55,985 nucleotides of DNA from Spirochaetaceae bacterium (GTDB lineage Bacteria > Spirochaetota > Spirochaetia > CADAEX01): the NCBI GenBank assembly GCA_009780675.1, contig WQZP01000015.1:1-55985 (forward strand), given 5' to 3'. Every line of letters starts with the position of its first letter. The first letter of the stretch is position 1. Below the pieces are notes generated by a model. It did no database searches. It was given only the letters and a program-made list of their open reading frames with translations, and was not told where the DNA came from. This document shows, one piece after another, positions 37,419 to 46,042 of the stretch. The position numbers and the translations under genes were made by a program.

Positions 37419-37447
37419 TTTATAATACATAATCCTAAAGATATCAA
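37419..37447 (-). promoter_or_regulatory. promoter for the putative barrel/lipoprotein operon
   Basis: On the minus strand TTGATA (37442-37447) and TATAAA (37419-37424) are 17 bases apart, about 26 bases before the ATG at 37392. The remainder of the 200-base divergent gap (37448-37593) is AT-rich; no clear promoter for the rightward operon stands out. Confidence 0.5.
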
Positions 37448-37593
37448 ATCTTTATTCCGAAACATTATATTTCTTATAATATATCGGTTCTCAAGGTGTT
37501 TAAACTAAATACCTGAAACGTATATTAAGATAAAAAGTCAAGCTTTAGATTATCCTTTATACACCCATATCTCTTGACGATAAGTGAAATAGT

Positions 37594-39138
37594 ATGAAAA
37601 ATTCACTCTTTATTAATTGTATCGGGTTATCTGAATATGCTTTTAAAAAACTCCCCTCTGGTAATACAAGTTTTGAAACAGTTATTGAATACTCAAAAAC
37701 AGTGCCAGAATGTAACAATGTTTTTATTATGTGCCTGGAGCAGGAAAAAGAGAAGTATCAAAAGCTTAGTGATAAAATAAAAACCGATAAGCAATTAAAT
37801 TTCCATATTATTAGCCATGAGAATTGGGACTCAAGCCTCCTTTTTGAATCACTTATTACAGCAAACAGGGTTTTGCCTGACCATAAAAATATTTTTTATA
37901 TTTATGGGGATACCCCTTTTCTTGATCCAGACCTTTCCAGAAGGATTTATAGCAACCACGAAGTATATAGCGCCCAGTACAGCTTTTCGGATGGCGGTCC
38001 ATACGGTATTGTTCCGGAAATTATTGCAGTTGAGATCGCGGATGCTTTAAAAGTCCTTTCAGATAAAGATAAACTGCCAATCAAAAGAGATACGATTTTT
38101 ACAATAATACAGCGCGATATCAATTCATTTGATATTGAAACACATCTTACAATAAAAGATTTAAGAATGCTTAGAATCACGCTTGCAGCAGATTCCAAAA
38201 GAAATTTCAAACTTCTTGAAAACTTTGATAAAGCAGGGATAAAAGGCGAAAGTAAAATAATAAATATTTCAAATGCCGAAGAGGAAATGCTCCGTACAGT
38301 TCCTGCGTTTTATGCAATACAAATATCAGGCAAATGTTTTCAGTCATGCAGCTACTGCCCTTATCCAGTAATCAATCCAAATCTTTTAAACAGTGCTGAT
38401 TTTATGAGCCTTGAAAACTACTCCATGATTCTTGAAAAAATCGCTGATTTTTCGGAAGATGCTGTGATATCGCTCTCTTTATGGGGAGAGCCCTCCACCC
38501 ATCCTGATATTGAAAAATTTATTTTTAAAACTCTTGAGTATGAAAATTTTACCCTTTTGATCGAGACTTCGGGCATTGGCTGGAAAAATGAAACACTAAA
38601 AATGGTGGCAGAAAAAACAGGTAATACAAAAAGGATCATTTGGATACTTTCTCTTGATTCAGATAACAAGGAAGTTTATAAAACACTCCGCGGTGAAGGT
38701 TTTGATAAAGCTATTGGCATGGCAGAAACTCTTGCTGGATATTTCCCGGAAACAACATACATTCAGGCAATAAGGATGAATGAAAATGACTCTGTTCTTG
38801 AAAAATTCTACAAATCGTGGAAAGCAAAAGGGAAAAAAGTAATTGTGCAAAAGTATGACAACTTTTGTGGATATATTCCTGACAGAAAAGTAACAGATAT
38901 TTCCCCTCTTAAAAGGATCCCATGCTGGCATTTAAAAAGAGATGTATCAATACTTTGTGATGGTACAGTCCCCTTGTGCAGAGAAGATATTGAAAATAAA
39001 AATGTTCTGGGGAATATTTTTTCAGATTCTATGGAAAAAATATGGGATAACGGAATAAAGTATTATAAAGAGCATCTTGTACAACAATATAATGGGATAT
39101 GCAGGGAATGCGATGAGTACTATACCTACAACTTCTAA
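37594..39138 (+). CDS. spiro-SPASM type radical SAM protein with N-terminal nucleotidyltransferase-like domain
   Basis: The 514-residue protein has two parts. Residues about 1-230 resemble a nucleotidyltransferase fold, with IYGDTPFLDPDLSRRIY and GGPYGIVPE. From about residue 240 there is a radical SAM core with CFQSCSYCPYP (Cx3Cx2C, binding a 4Fe-4S cluster and SAM) and a C-terminal SPASM-type cysteine region (CWHL, CDGTVPLCRED, CRECDEYY) for extra clusters. This layout matches the family named spiro-SPASM, known from spirochaetes, whose substrate is unknown to me. It heads an overlapping gene set with glycan genes, so modification of a sugar or an envelope peptide is a reasonable inference. 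Confidence 0.82.
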   Translation: MKNSLFINCIGLSEYAFKKLPSGNTSFETVIEYSKTVPECNNVFIMCLEQEKEKYQKLSDKIKTDKQLNFHIISHENWDSSLLFESLITANRVLPDHKNIFYIYGDTPFLDPDLSRRIYSNHEVYSAQYSFSDGGPYGIVPEIIAVEIADALKVLSDKDKLPIKRDTIFTIIQRDINSFDIETHLTIKDLRMLRITLAADSKRNFKLLENFDKAGIKGESKIINISNAEEEMLRTVPAFYAIQISGKCFQSCSYCPYPVINPNLLNSADFMSLENYSMILEKIADFSEDAVISLSLWGEPSTHPDIEKFIFKTLEYENFTLLIETSGIGWKNETLKMVAEKTGNTKRIIWILSLDSDNKEVYKTLRGEGFDKAIGMAETLAGYFPETTYIQAIRMNENDSVLEKFYKSWKAKGKKVIVQKYDNFCGYIPDRKVTDISPLKRIPCWHLKRDVSILCDGTVPLCREDIENKNVLGNIFSDSMEKIWDNGIKYYKEHLVQQYNGICRECDEYYTYNF

Positions 39139-40081
39139 GCGAATAAGAATTTCCTATACAGTACTTGGGGGAACAGAAAAACCTGAAACTAAAAACAGGC
39201 TCGACAGGCTTTCCCTTCTTGTACTTAACAGGGGAAAATCAATATTCAAAACTGAATTTTTCAAAGAAATAGAACATCTTGGGTTCTCCAAAGTCATATC
39301 AATTGAAAACCCAGGTGTAAACTATGAAATTGAAACTGTATCCAGGAAATTCCCTTTTGTAAAATTTCTCCTTTTGCAGGAGAGCTGCAGCGCAGGAGAG
39401 CAAATAAATATAGGGATCGAAGAAGCAAAAAGCGAATATATCTATGTTATATGGAATGATATAAAGCCTTGCCAATCATCTATTTCATTAAGATTATTTG
39501 AAAATTTAGGAAAAGAAGATTTTTTATGCACAGTGCCTATCATGAAGCCCAACATGGGAGAGGCGATCCCTTCTATTGTTATTCCTGCTTTTAAAAAACG
39601 GGGTCTTAAAATAATATATACAGTTCCAAACAAAAACAGTGTTATCTCTCTTTTCCCTTATGATTACTGCGGAATATATAACAGAGAAAAATTTCTTTAT
39701 ACAGGCGGGTATGATTATTCGATTTTAAACCAGTATTGGCAGAAAATGGATTTTGGATTCAGGGCAAATATGTGGGGAGAAAAAATCGTATGCAATACAT
39801 CTCTCCAAGCTACATACACTACAGATGTTATTGGCGATGATACTTCTATAGATAAATATTACCGTATTTTTTTCCTGAAAAATCTTGCAGTAAGGTTTAA
39901 TGGAGACTCAGGGTATCTGCCATGGTCAAAATTCCTGCATTACTTTTTAAGATCCGGGGAAGGTTTTTTTTCAGCAAAAAAGAATTTTAAAGAAGCAAAA
40001 AAATGGGTTGAGCTAAATAAATTCCGATTTAACTTTGATAGCAGGAGTTTGATGGAACTATGGTCAGATCCGGAAAAATAG
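39113..40081 (+). CDS. GT2-like glycosyltransferase family protein
   Basis: I start at the ATG at 39113, which has AGGGA eight bases upstream and overlaps the previous gene by 26 bases; an in-frame start at 39077 is less likely. The 322-residue product has a GT-A type pattern: VISIENPGVNYE, then EEAKSEYIYVIWNDIKP, where the usual DxD is replaced by WND, and later YTGGYD..., typical of family 2 enzymes. Sugar donor and acceptor are not predictable. Its position between the radical SAM and SpsF-like genes argues for a shared glycan pathway. Confidence 0.7.
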   Translation: MSTIPTTSKRIRISYTVLGGTEKPETKNRLDRLSLLVLNRGKSIFKTEFFKEIEHLGFSKVISIENPGVNYEIETVSRKFPFVKFLLLQESCSAGEQINIGIEEAKSEYIYVIWNDIKPCQSSISLRLFENLGKEDFLCTVPIMKPNMGEAIPSIVIPAFKKRGLKIIYTVPNKNSVISLFPYDYCGIYNREKFLYTGGYDYSILNQYWQKMDFGFRANMWGEKIVCNTSLQATYTTDVIGDDTSIDKYYRIFFLKNLAVRFNGDSGYLPWSKFLHYFLRSGEGFFSAKKNFKEAKKWVELNKFRFNFDSRSLMELWSDPEK

Positions 40082-40773
40082 CAGTTTTTCTTCAGGCAAG
40101 AATAGGTTCTGCCAGATTACCATCGAAGACTCTCTTACAGCTTGGCAACATGACTACAGTAAGCAATGCAATGGTGAGGTTAAAAAAAATCAATGCAGAT
40201 TACCATGTTCTTCTTACAGACAAGGAGAGCATAACAGCGCTTGAAAAAGAAGCATTGCAATGTGGTTTTGACATAATGGAAGGGCCTGGCGAAGATGTTC
40301 TAAAAAGATTTACAAATGCTATTGAAAAATATAACCCTCATACTTTTATAAGAGCTACAGCAGATAATCCGTTGGTTTTTTATAAAGAAGCTTCATTGAT
40401 ACTTGAAAAACACCTTGAGAAAAATGCAGACCACAGTTGGTTTTTGGGAATGCCTCTTGGCGCAGGAGTTGAGATCGTAAAAGCAGAAAAACTTCTTGAA
40501 GCAGAGAGACTTACCAATGATCCCTATGACAGGGAACATGTTACCCCATATATTTATAAAAACAGCGCAAAATATATGCTTAACCACTTAAAAGCGCCCG
40601 AAGAAATTTGTTATCACCTGGGGAGAATAACTATAGATACTTTGACTGATTACAATTATCTTCAAAAAATATTTTGTCTACAACCAGACTTTATTAATGA
40701 TACTGTAAAACTGGTAGAATGGCTTAAACAAAACCCTCATCCAGATGTAAAAAATGCTGATGTGAAAACATGA
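40060..40773 (+). CDS. SpsF-like cytidylyltransferase
   Basis: The 237-residue protein has the N-terminal nucleotide-binding signature FLQARIGSARLPSKTL and TFIRATADNPL, placing it in the CMP-sugar synthetase/SpsF group (CTP_transf_3). Such enzymes activate acidic sugars such as nonulosonic acids with CTP. It overlaps the genes on both sides (by 22 and 4 bases), so it is translationally coupled. The exact sugar is unknown. Confidence 0.82.
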   Translation: MVRSGKIAVFLQARIGSARLPSKTLLQLGNMTTVSNAMVRLKKINADYHVLLTDKESITALEKEALQCGFDIMEGPGEDVLKRFTNAIEKYNPHTFIRATADNPLVFYKEASLILEKHLEKNADHSWFLGMPLGAGVEIVKAEKLLEAERLTNDPYDREHVTPYIYKNSAKYMLNHLKAPEEICYHLGRITIDTLTDYNYLQKIFCLQPDFINDTVKLVEWLKQNPHPDVKNADVKT

Positions 40774-42626
40774 AAAAAATACTTTTTATCCCAACAATAA
40801 AAAAAAACAATGGCACAGGGCATTTAAAACGCACTATTAAGTGGGCAAAATCAACTCTGTATGAGTCATTTATCTATTTGCCATTGATTCCCCCATATTT
40901 CCCTGATTTAAAAGAAGTTGAGAAATCTATTGTCTTTGACCTATCGGGAAAATATGATATCGCAGTTTTTGACATGAAAAAAAGTAACCCTTTACTGATA
41001 AAAAACCTTGAAAAAACAGCAGAAATATTAGTTTCTGTAGATGAAGGGGGAAAAGAGAGGGAAAATTTTGATTACCTTATTGATACTCTCCCAAACACTG
41101 TTTCCAAAACAGCGCCTGCTAACATTTTTTCAACAGATCTGCTTGGGTATCAAGATAAACGTAACATCGAAGGAAAATCTCTCTCTACAAAAAAAATCAA
41201 TAATATCCTTATAAGTTTTGGGGGAGAAGATAGTAAAGATATTACAAGAAAATTGCTTGAAAAGGGGCAAAAGGATAATCTTTTTAAAGACCCTTTGCAG
41301 AATGTAACTGTTGTTATAGGGCCTCTTTTTAAAGACAAAGAGTATATAAAAAATAACTTTGGTTTTTTTAATATAGTGGAATCACCTCCATCTCTGTTAA
41401 ATCTTATAGAAGAAGCAGACATTGTTTTTACCTCTTTTGGGCTTACTGCTTATGAAGTATTATATGCAGGCAAAGAGCTGGTATTAATAAATCCTTCAAA
41501 GTATCATAGAAAACTCACCAGGCTTGCAGGCTTTTGCGAAGCAGGGATCATAAATCCAGATATTAAAAAAATAAAAAAGATAATTAACAATCCTGCATTA
41601 TGCAGACTCATTGCCCCAACGCAGGCCAAGGCAGAGCAATTATCAAAAATCGATGAACTATTCCTAAAAATAGCAGAAACAGAAAAAATCCCCCTTAAGG
41701 GTGAGTGCCCTGTGTGTAAAGGGGATGGGAAAATATATAAAAGATATCTTTATAAAAATTATTTAAAATGCAAAAAGTGCAGCATTGTATATCTGCAAAA
41801 TATAGGGAAAGAAGAAAAAGTATATAATAAATCATACTTTTTCGAAGAATATAAAAAACAATATGGCAAAACATATATCGAAGATTTTCATCACATATCA
41901 ATTGCTTCTCAAAAAAGGGGAGATATAATCAACAAGTTTGTAAAAAAAGGAAAAGTGCTTGATATAGGCTGCGCTTATGGCCCTTTTTTATATGTAATGA
42001 AAGATAAATATAACTGTTATGGGATCGATATTTCCGAAGATGCTGTAGAATATGTTAATAAAGAGCTTGGGATAAAAGCTATTACCGGAGATTTTTCCTG
42101 CGCTTTATTGCGGCATCCCTGCCACGGCGCAGGACGTGACATCCATGTCGCAGTCCTTGATTTTTCTGAAGGTGCTTCGCAGTCTGAAGGCGCTTCGCAG
42201 TCTGAAGACGCTACGCAGGATGAAAAAGAGGACTGCTCAAAATTCGATATAATTACAATGTGGTATGTTATTGAGCATTTTAAGAATGGTGGAGAAATTA
42301 TTGAAAAAGTTGGAAAACTTCTTAATAAATCAGGAATGTTTGCTTTTTCAACCCCTAATTTATCAGGCATAAGCGGTATACATAATAAAAATAAATTTCT
42401 GGAATCAAGCCCTTCTGACCACTATACTCTCTGGAATATTTTATCTGCTAAACATATACTTTCAAAGTTTGGATTTAAAGTAGTCAAAGTAAGATGTACA
42501 GGACATCATCCGGAAAGATTCCCCTTGATTTTGCAAAAGATTTTCGGATTCAAAATATTAAGTCTTATAAGCAGGTTTTTTAAACTTGGTGATACATTTG
42601 AAATTTATGCGATGCGTAAAAATTGA
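40770..42626 (+). CDS. SpsG/PseG-like protein fused to a class I methyltransferase
   Basis: Residues about 1-300 match the SpsG/PseG fold (GT-B half), with NGTGHLKRT near the start and SFGLTAYEVLYAGK. In the pseudaminic acid route PseG removes UDP from an amino-sugar. A zinc-ribbon-like segment (CPVCKGDG...CKKC, about 311-336) links to a SAM methyltransferase with VLDIGCAYGPFL and FDIITMWYVIEHF. Between GDF and KFD, where the loop should be short, there is a roughly 45-residue insertion encoded by a palindrome and a three-unit tandem repeat. The frame is kept, so the protein may still fold. Confidence 0.8.
   Translation: MKKILFIPTIKKNNGTGHLKRTIKWAKSTLYESFIYLPLIPPYFPDLKEVEKSIVFDLSGKYDIAVFDMKKSNPLLIKNLEKTAEILVSVDEGGKERENFDYLIDTLPNTVSKTAPANIFSTDLLGYQDKRNIEGKSLSTKKINNILISFGGEDSKDITRKLLEKGQKDNLFKDPLQNVTVVIGPLFKDKEYIKNNFGFFNIVESPPSLLNLIEEADIVFTSFGLTAYEVLYAGKELVLINPSKYHRKLTRLAGFCEAGIINPDIKKIKKIINNPALCRLIAPTQAKAEQLSKIDELFLKIAETEKIPLKGECPVCKGDGKIYKRYLYKNYLKCKKCSIVYLQNIGKEEKVYNKSYFFEEYKKQYGKTYIEDFHHISIASQKRGDIINKFVKKGKVLDIGCAYGPFLYVMKDKYNCYGIDISEDAVEYVNKELGIKAITGDFSCALLRHPCHGAGRDIHVAVLDFSEGASQSEGASQSEDATQDEKEDCSKFDIITMWYVIEHFKNGGEIIEKVGKLLNKSGMFAFSTPNLSGISGIHNKNKFLESSPSDHYTLWNILSAKHILSKFGFKVVKVRCTGHHPERFPLILQKIFGFKILSLISRFFKLGDTFEIYAMRKN
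42097..42218. repeat. palindromic element plus three 18-bp tandem repeats inside a coding region
   Basis: CCTGCGC (42097-42103) and GCGCAGG (42127-42133) bracket an inner GGCA/TGCC hairpin, followed by GACAT-CC-ATGTC. Three tandem 18-bp units with consensus TCTGAAGGYGCTTCGCAG then run 42165-42182, 42183-42200 and 42201-42218. Together they encode the extra loop of the methyltransferase. Base composition is GC-richer than the flanks. Confidence 0.8.
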
Positions 42627-42652
42627 TCAATGTTTTATAGGAACAGGTTGAT

Positions 42653-44293
42653 ATGTCAAATAAAATTGATAACAAAAAAAGTGCTATTGTAATATTAGGC
42701 GCAGGAATTATGCAAATACCAGCAATAAAATCTGCAAATAATATGGGGTTTGCTTCTATTGTATTTGACGGAGACAGCAATGCTCCTGGTAAAGATTTTT
42801 CAAGTTATTTTGAAAATATAGATTTTTCAGATAAAGACGCCCTTTTGGAAAAATGCCTTTCCTACAACGTTATTTGTAATATTAAAGCGGTTTTTACAGC
42901 AGGAACAGATTTTTCCTATATAGTTGCATGGCTTTCGGAAAAACTTGGATTAAAAACAATAAGTTATGAAACTGCTCTTAAAGCAACAGATAAATCCCTT
43001 ATGAGAGAAGCATTTTCAGCTGCAAATGTTTCATCTCCCAAATTTATTATGACAACCAGCAGCAATATTGATGAAGATCAGGTGCAAAACCTTGGATATC
43101 CGCTTGTAGTAAAGCCTGTAGACAGTATGGGCGCAAGAGGGGCAGTAAAAATAGATAATTTTGCGCATCTTAAAGAAGCAATTGAAAAAGCAGTGAAATT
43201 TTCACGATTAGGGAAAGTCATAATAGAGCAATTTCTGCAGGGACCTGAGTTTAGCCTTGATGCTGTAATAAAGGATGGAAACATACATATTTGCGGAGTT
43301 GCAGACAGACACATATATTTTCCCCCCTATTTTGTTGAAATGGGACACACAATGCCCTCTGCATTCCCAAAAGAAGTAGTAGATGAAGTTATAAGTGTTT
43401 TTTGCGACGGGATACGAGCAATAGGGATAGATAACGGAGCTGCCAAAGGGGATATAAAATATGTAGATGGGAGAGCTATTGTAGGAGAAATTGCAGCAAG
43501 GCTTTCCGGCGGCTATATGTCTGGCTGGACATTCCCGTATTCTACAGGGTTCTCTGTTATAGATGCTGCTTTAAAAATAGCTTTAGACAAAGATCCAGGA
43601 GAAGTAAAATATTCATACGATAATACATCAGCAGAAAGGGCTTTTATATCAATATCTGGTATTGTTGATTCAGTTTATATTCCTGAATATTTAAAAAACA
43701 GATGTTCAGATAACGCTGTAAAAGAGCTTTTTATAATTGTTAATCGCGGGGATAAGGTAAATTTTCCCAAAAATAATGTAGAAAAGTGCGGAAATGTTAT
43801 TGCTGTGCATAAAGAGCGCTCCGAAGCTGTTTATGCTGCAGAAGAAGCGTGCCGTAACATTATTGTTAAGCTAAAACCCGGTGATGAAACAACATTTAAT
43901 TTTATTTTTGGTGAAAAAGAAAAGTGGATACCCGATGCTTTTGCTTTTGACAACAATATACTTGATTCCATGCCAGATTTTTATGGAAACCCCGAAATAT
44001 CAGTCTTAAAAGAGAAAATCAATGTTTTTTTGCCTGATATTTTTAACAGTAATAACGAAAGTTTTGGAACAGACTGGCATGGAAACTCGCTTAAAAAAGC
44101 AATTGAGGCAATTGAAAACTTTGCAAATCTTAGGTTTATAAGAGAAATCCCGGAAAATAACAAGTTTGCTCTTGGTAAAATTTTCTGGAAAAGTGTAACA
44201 AGAGGAAGTATTCAAGGAAGTATATGGATTGTTGAAACAATTGCCGATTATATAAAAAATGGGAGGAATTTAAATAATATAAAATGGGTATAA
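42653..44293 (+). CDS. ATP-grasp ligase, unknown substrate
   Basis: The 546-residue protein begins with a nucleotide-binding fold (IVILGAGIMQIPAIKSA) and has an ATP-grasp core at about 100-310: LGYPLVVKPVDSMGARG, VIIEQFLQGPEFSLDAV and GEIAARLSGGYMSG. ATP-grasp enzymes couple a carboxylate to an amine or thiol through an acyl-phosphate. The C-terminal ~180 residues match nothing I know. Its operon neighbours suggest an amino acid or peptide is attached to a sugar or envelope component; that is inference. The end overlaps the amidase gene by 10 bases. Confidence 0.82.
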   Translation: MSNKIDNKKSAIVILGAGIMQIPAIKSANNMGFASIVFDGDSNAPGKDFSSYFENIDFSDKDALLEKCLSYNVICNIKAVFTAGTDFSYIVAWLSEKLGLKTISYETALKATDKSLMREAFSAANVSSPKFIMTTSSNIDEDQVQNLGYPLVVKPVDSMGARGAVKIDNFAHLKEAIEKAVKFSRLGKVIIEQFLQGPEFSLDAVIKDGNIHICGVADRHIYFPPYFVEMGHTMPSAFPKEVVDEVISVFCDGIRAIGIDNGAAKGDIKYVDGRAIVGEIAARLSGGYMSGWTFPYSTGFSVIDAALKIALDKDPGEVKYSYDNTSAERAFISISGIVDSVYIPEYLKNRCSDNAVKELFIIVNRGDKVNFPKNNVEKCGNVIAVHKERSEAVYAAEEACRNIIVKLKPGDETTFNFIFGEKEKWIPDAFAFDNNILDSMPDFYGNPEISVLKEKINVFLPDIFNSNNESFGTDWHGNSLKKAIEAIENFANLRFIREIPENNKFALGKIFWKSVTRGSIQGSIWIVETIADYIKNGRNLNNIKWV

Positions 44294-45405
44294 AAAAAGT
44301 TTTTGTTATTTTTTTACTATTTTTAATAATTCCATACTTATCTGCGCAGGAAATAGCTCTTGATGAATTTGTAAGGGCAAATAATTTTGTATACACATGG
44401 TCACCATTTCTTAATACAGGCGAGCTAAGACATGGTAATAACAGCTTCCGCTTTAAAGTTGGAGAAGACTTTATAGTGTATAATCATAGAGAGATTATAA
44501 GCAACAGTCATATATCAAGAAAAAATGGATCATTGATGCTCGATGCAAAAACCGCAGATGTAATATTGCGAAAAACAAGAGTTTCTGCGGCAAATGTTCC
44601 CACAGCTAATGTGCCTCCAGTTAATGTTCCCACAACAAATGTCGCAAATACCAGAGTAGATAATAGAAATTTACACCCTTCGGGCTATAGAGTCGCAGCA
44701 ATTTTAATTGATCCGGGTCATGGCGGAAGAGACCCTGGAGCAATAGGCCGCCATACAGTAAATGGAAAGCCTTTTGTAATAAATGAAAAAGATATAGTTC
44801 TTGATATTGCGCTTGAGCTTAATAGAAGGCTTTTAGCAAGATATAATGATAAACGGATAATCTTGTCCAGAAGGGATGACACTTTTATTTCTCTTGAAGA
44901 CAGGGTAGAAATAGGAAATAGCTTTAAACTTGAAGAAAATGAAGCAATTATTATGGTATCAATACATGCTAATGCTTCGCTTAATAGAAATGCAAGGGGT
45001 TTTGAGGTTTGGCATTTACCTCCTGAGTATCGAAGGAATTTAATCGATGCAACAACCATTGATAATAGCAGAAGAGATATCCTCCATATTCTTAATGAAA
45101 TGCGTGAAGAGGAATTCACTATACAAAGTCTGCTTCTTGCTCAAAATATCCTTGCTGGTCTTGATACTTCGATAGGAGGTGGTGATAAAGAGCTAAACAG
45201 AGGTTTAAGGGAGCGAACCTGGTTTGTTGTCAGAAATGCGAAAATGCCTAGTGTTTTAGTAGAAGTAGGGTTTGTAACAAATACAGAAGAGGCGCAACAA
45301 CTTGCAAATAGAGCCCACTTGATGAAAATAACAGAAGGGATTTATAATGGCATAGTAAAATTTATTGATAATTTTGAAACAATAAATTTTGGTGGAGAAA
45401 GATAA
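44284..45405 (+). CDS. N-acetylmuramoyl-L-alanine amidase (Amidase_3)
   Basis: The 373-residue protein has a signal peptide (cleaved near LSAQ), an N-terminal region to about 95, a linker of repeated N-V-P-T units (about 100-120), and a catalytic Amidase_3 domain. Zinc and catalytic residues are visible in IDPGHGGRDPGA, INEKDIVLD, SIHANAS and LVEVGFVTN. It should cleave the amide between muramic acid and the stem peptide in the periplasm. It overlaps the ATP-grasp gene, with GGGAGG upstream, and is followed by the GerMN protein. Confidence 0.93.
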   Translation: MGIKKVFVIFLLFLIIPYLSAQEIALDEFVRANNFVYTWSPFLNTGELRHGNNSFRFKVGEDFIVYNHREIISNSHISRKNGSLMLDAKTADVILRKTRVSAANVPTANVPPVNVPTTNVANTRVDNRNLHPSGYRVAAILIDPGHGGRDPGAIGRHTVNGKPFVINEKDIVLDIALELNRRLLARYNDKRIILSRRDDTFISLEDRVEIGNSFKLEENEAIIMVSIHANASLNRNARGFEVWHLPPEYRRNLIDATTIDNSRRDILHILNEMREEEFTIQSLLLAQNILAGLDTSIGGGDKELNRGLRERTWFVVRNAKMPSVLVEVGFVTNTEEAQQLANRAHLMKITEGIYNGIVKFIDNFETINFGGER

Positions 45406-45409
45406 CTCG

Positions 45410-45910
45410 ATGATTAAATTAAAAAATTTAAAAGCCAGATCCTCGGATTTTGAAATAACTCCAAGAACAGTTATTTCGCTGTTATTATTAGTAATATTGA
45501 TTATTTCACTAACATTATATTTTACATCAAATTTTCGCAGAACAGACAGAATTTTCTTTTTTCCGGACAGCAGGAGCGGTAATACAATAGGGGAAGCCAG
45601 AAAAATACCCAGAATTCCGTTTGATAGAGAAAAAAATATGGAAATCTTTGTTAAAGAACTCCTTTTGGGGCCTATGAGTATAAATCTTGACCCTCTTTTT
45701 TCTACAGGAACAAGGCTGGAAAAAATTCTTTTTAGAAATAAAATTGTCTACCTAGACCTCAATTTTATGGCACTTTTGCCCGATAAAAGAGCAGTACATG
45801 ATTTTAGCAGTAGCATTATGCTTGTTGAGAAAAATATAAAATTTAATTTTCCGTTTGTTGAAAATGTGATTATAACGATTTTAGGACAAGTGCCTGAAAT
45901 TGGTTTGTAG
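45410..45910 (+). CDS. GerMN domain membrane protein
   Basis: The 166-residue protein has one TM anchor near residues 19-38 and then a GerMN domain (FVKELLLGP, LDLNFMALLP, VENVIITILGQVP). GerMN domains occur in envelope proteins and often sit beside cell-wall amidases, as here. An in-frame GTG at 45389 exists, but the ATG at 45410 fits better with the GGAGAAAG stretch. It is the last gene of the 37594-45910 set. Confidence 0.85.
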   Translation: MIKLKNLKARSSDFEITPRTVISLLLLVILIISLTLYFTSNFRRTDRIFFFPDSRSGNTIGEARKIPRIPFDREKNMEIFVKELLLGPMSINLDPLFSTGTRLEKILFRNKIVYLDLNFMALLPDKRAVHDFSSSIMLVEKNIKFNFPFVENVIITILGQVPEIGL

Positions 45911-45981
45911 CAAATATTTTTTTCAATAAAAATAAGTTATAGTGTTTAATATTGTAAAATATTAAAAAAATATAAAAGTTA

Positions 45982-46009
45982 TTGACAAAATCTGTACCTA
46001 TTTTATAAT
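45982..46009 (+). promoter_or_regulatory. consensus promoter of the flaA gene
   Basis: TTGACA (45982-45987) and TATAAT (46004-46009) are both perfect and 16 bases apart. A strong AAAAGGAG (46029-46036) lies six bases before the ATG at 46043. The leader is about 25-28 bases. These signals fit high expression. Confidence 0.8.
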
Positions 46010-46042
46010 TATATAAAGGTTTATAAACAAAAGGAGCAATAG

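Noticed and set aside
39077-39112. Longer start for the GT2-like protein
   Set aside because: The ATG at 39113 has a good AGGGA site; the upstream codons lie in the previous gene and have no site of their own.
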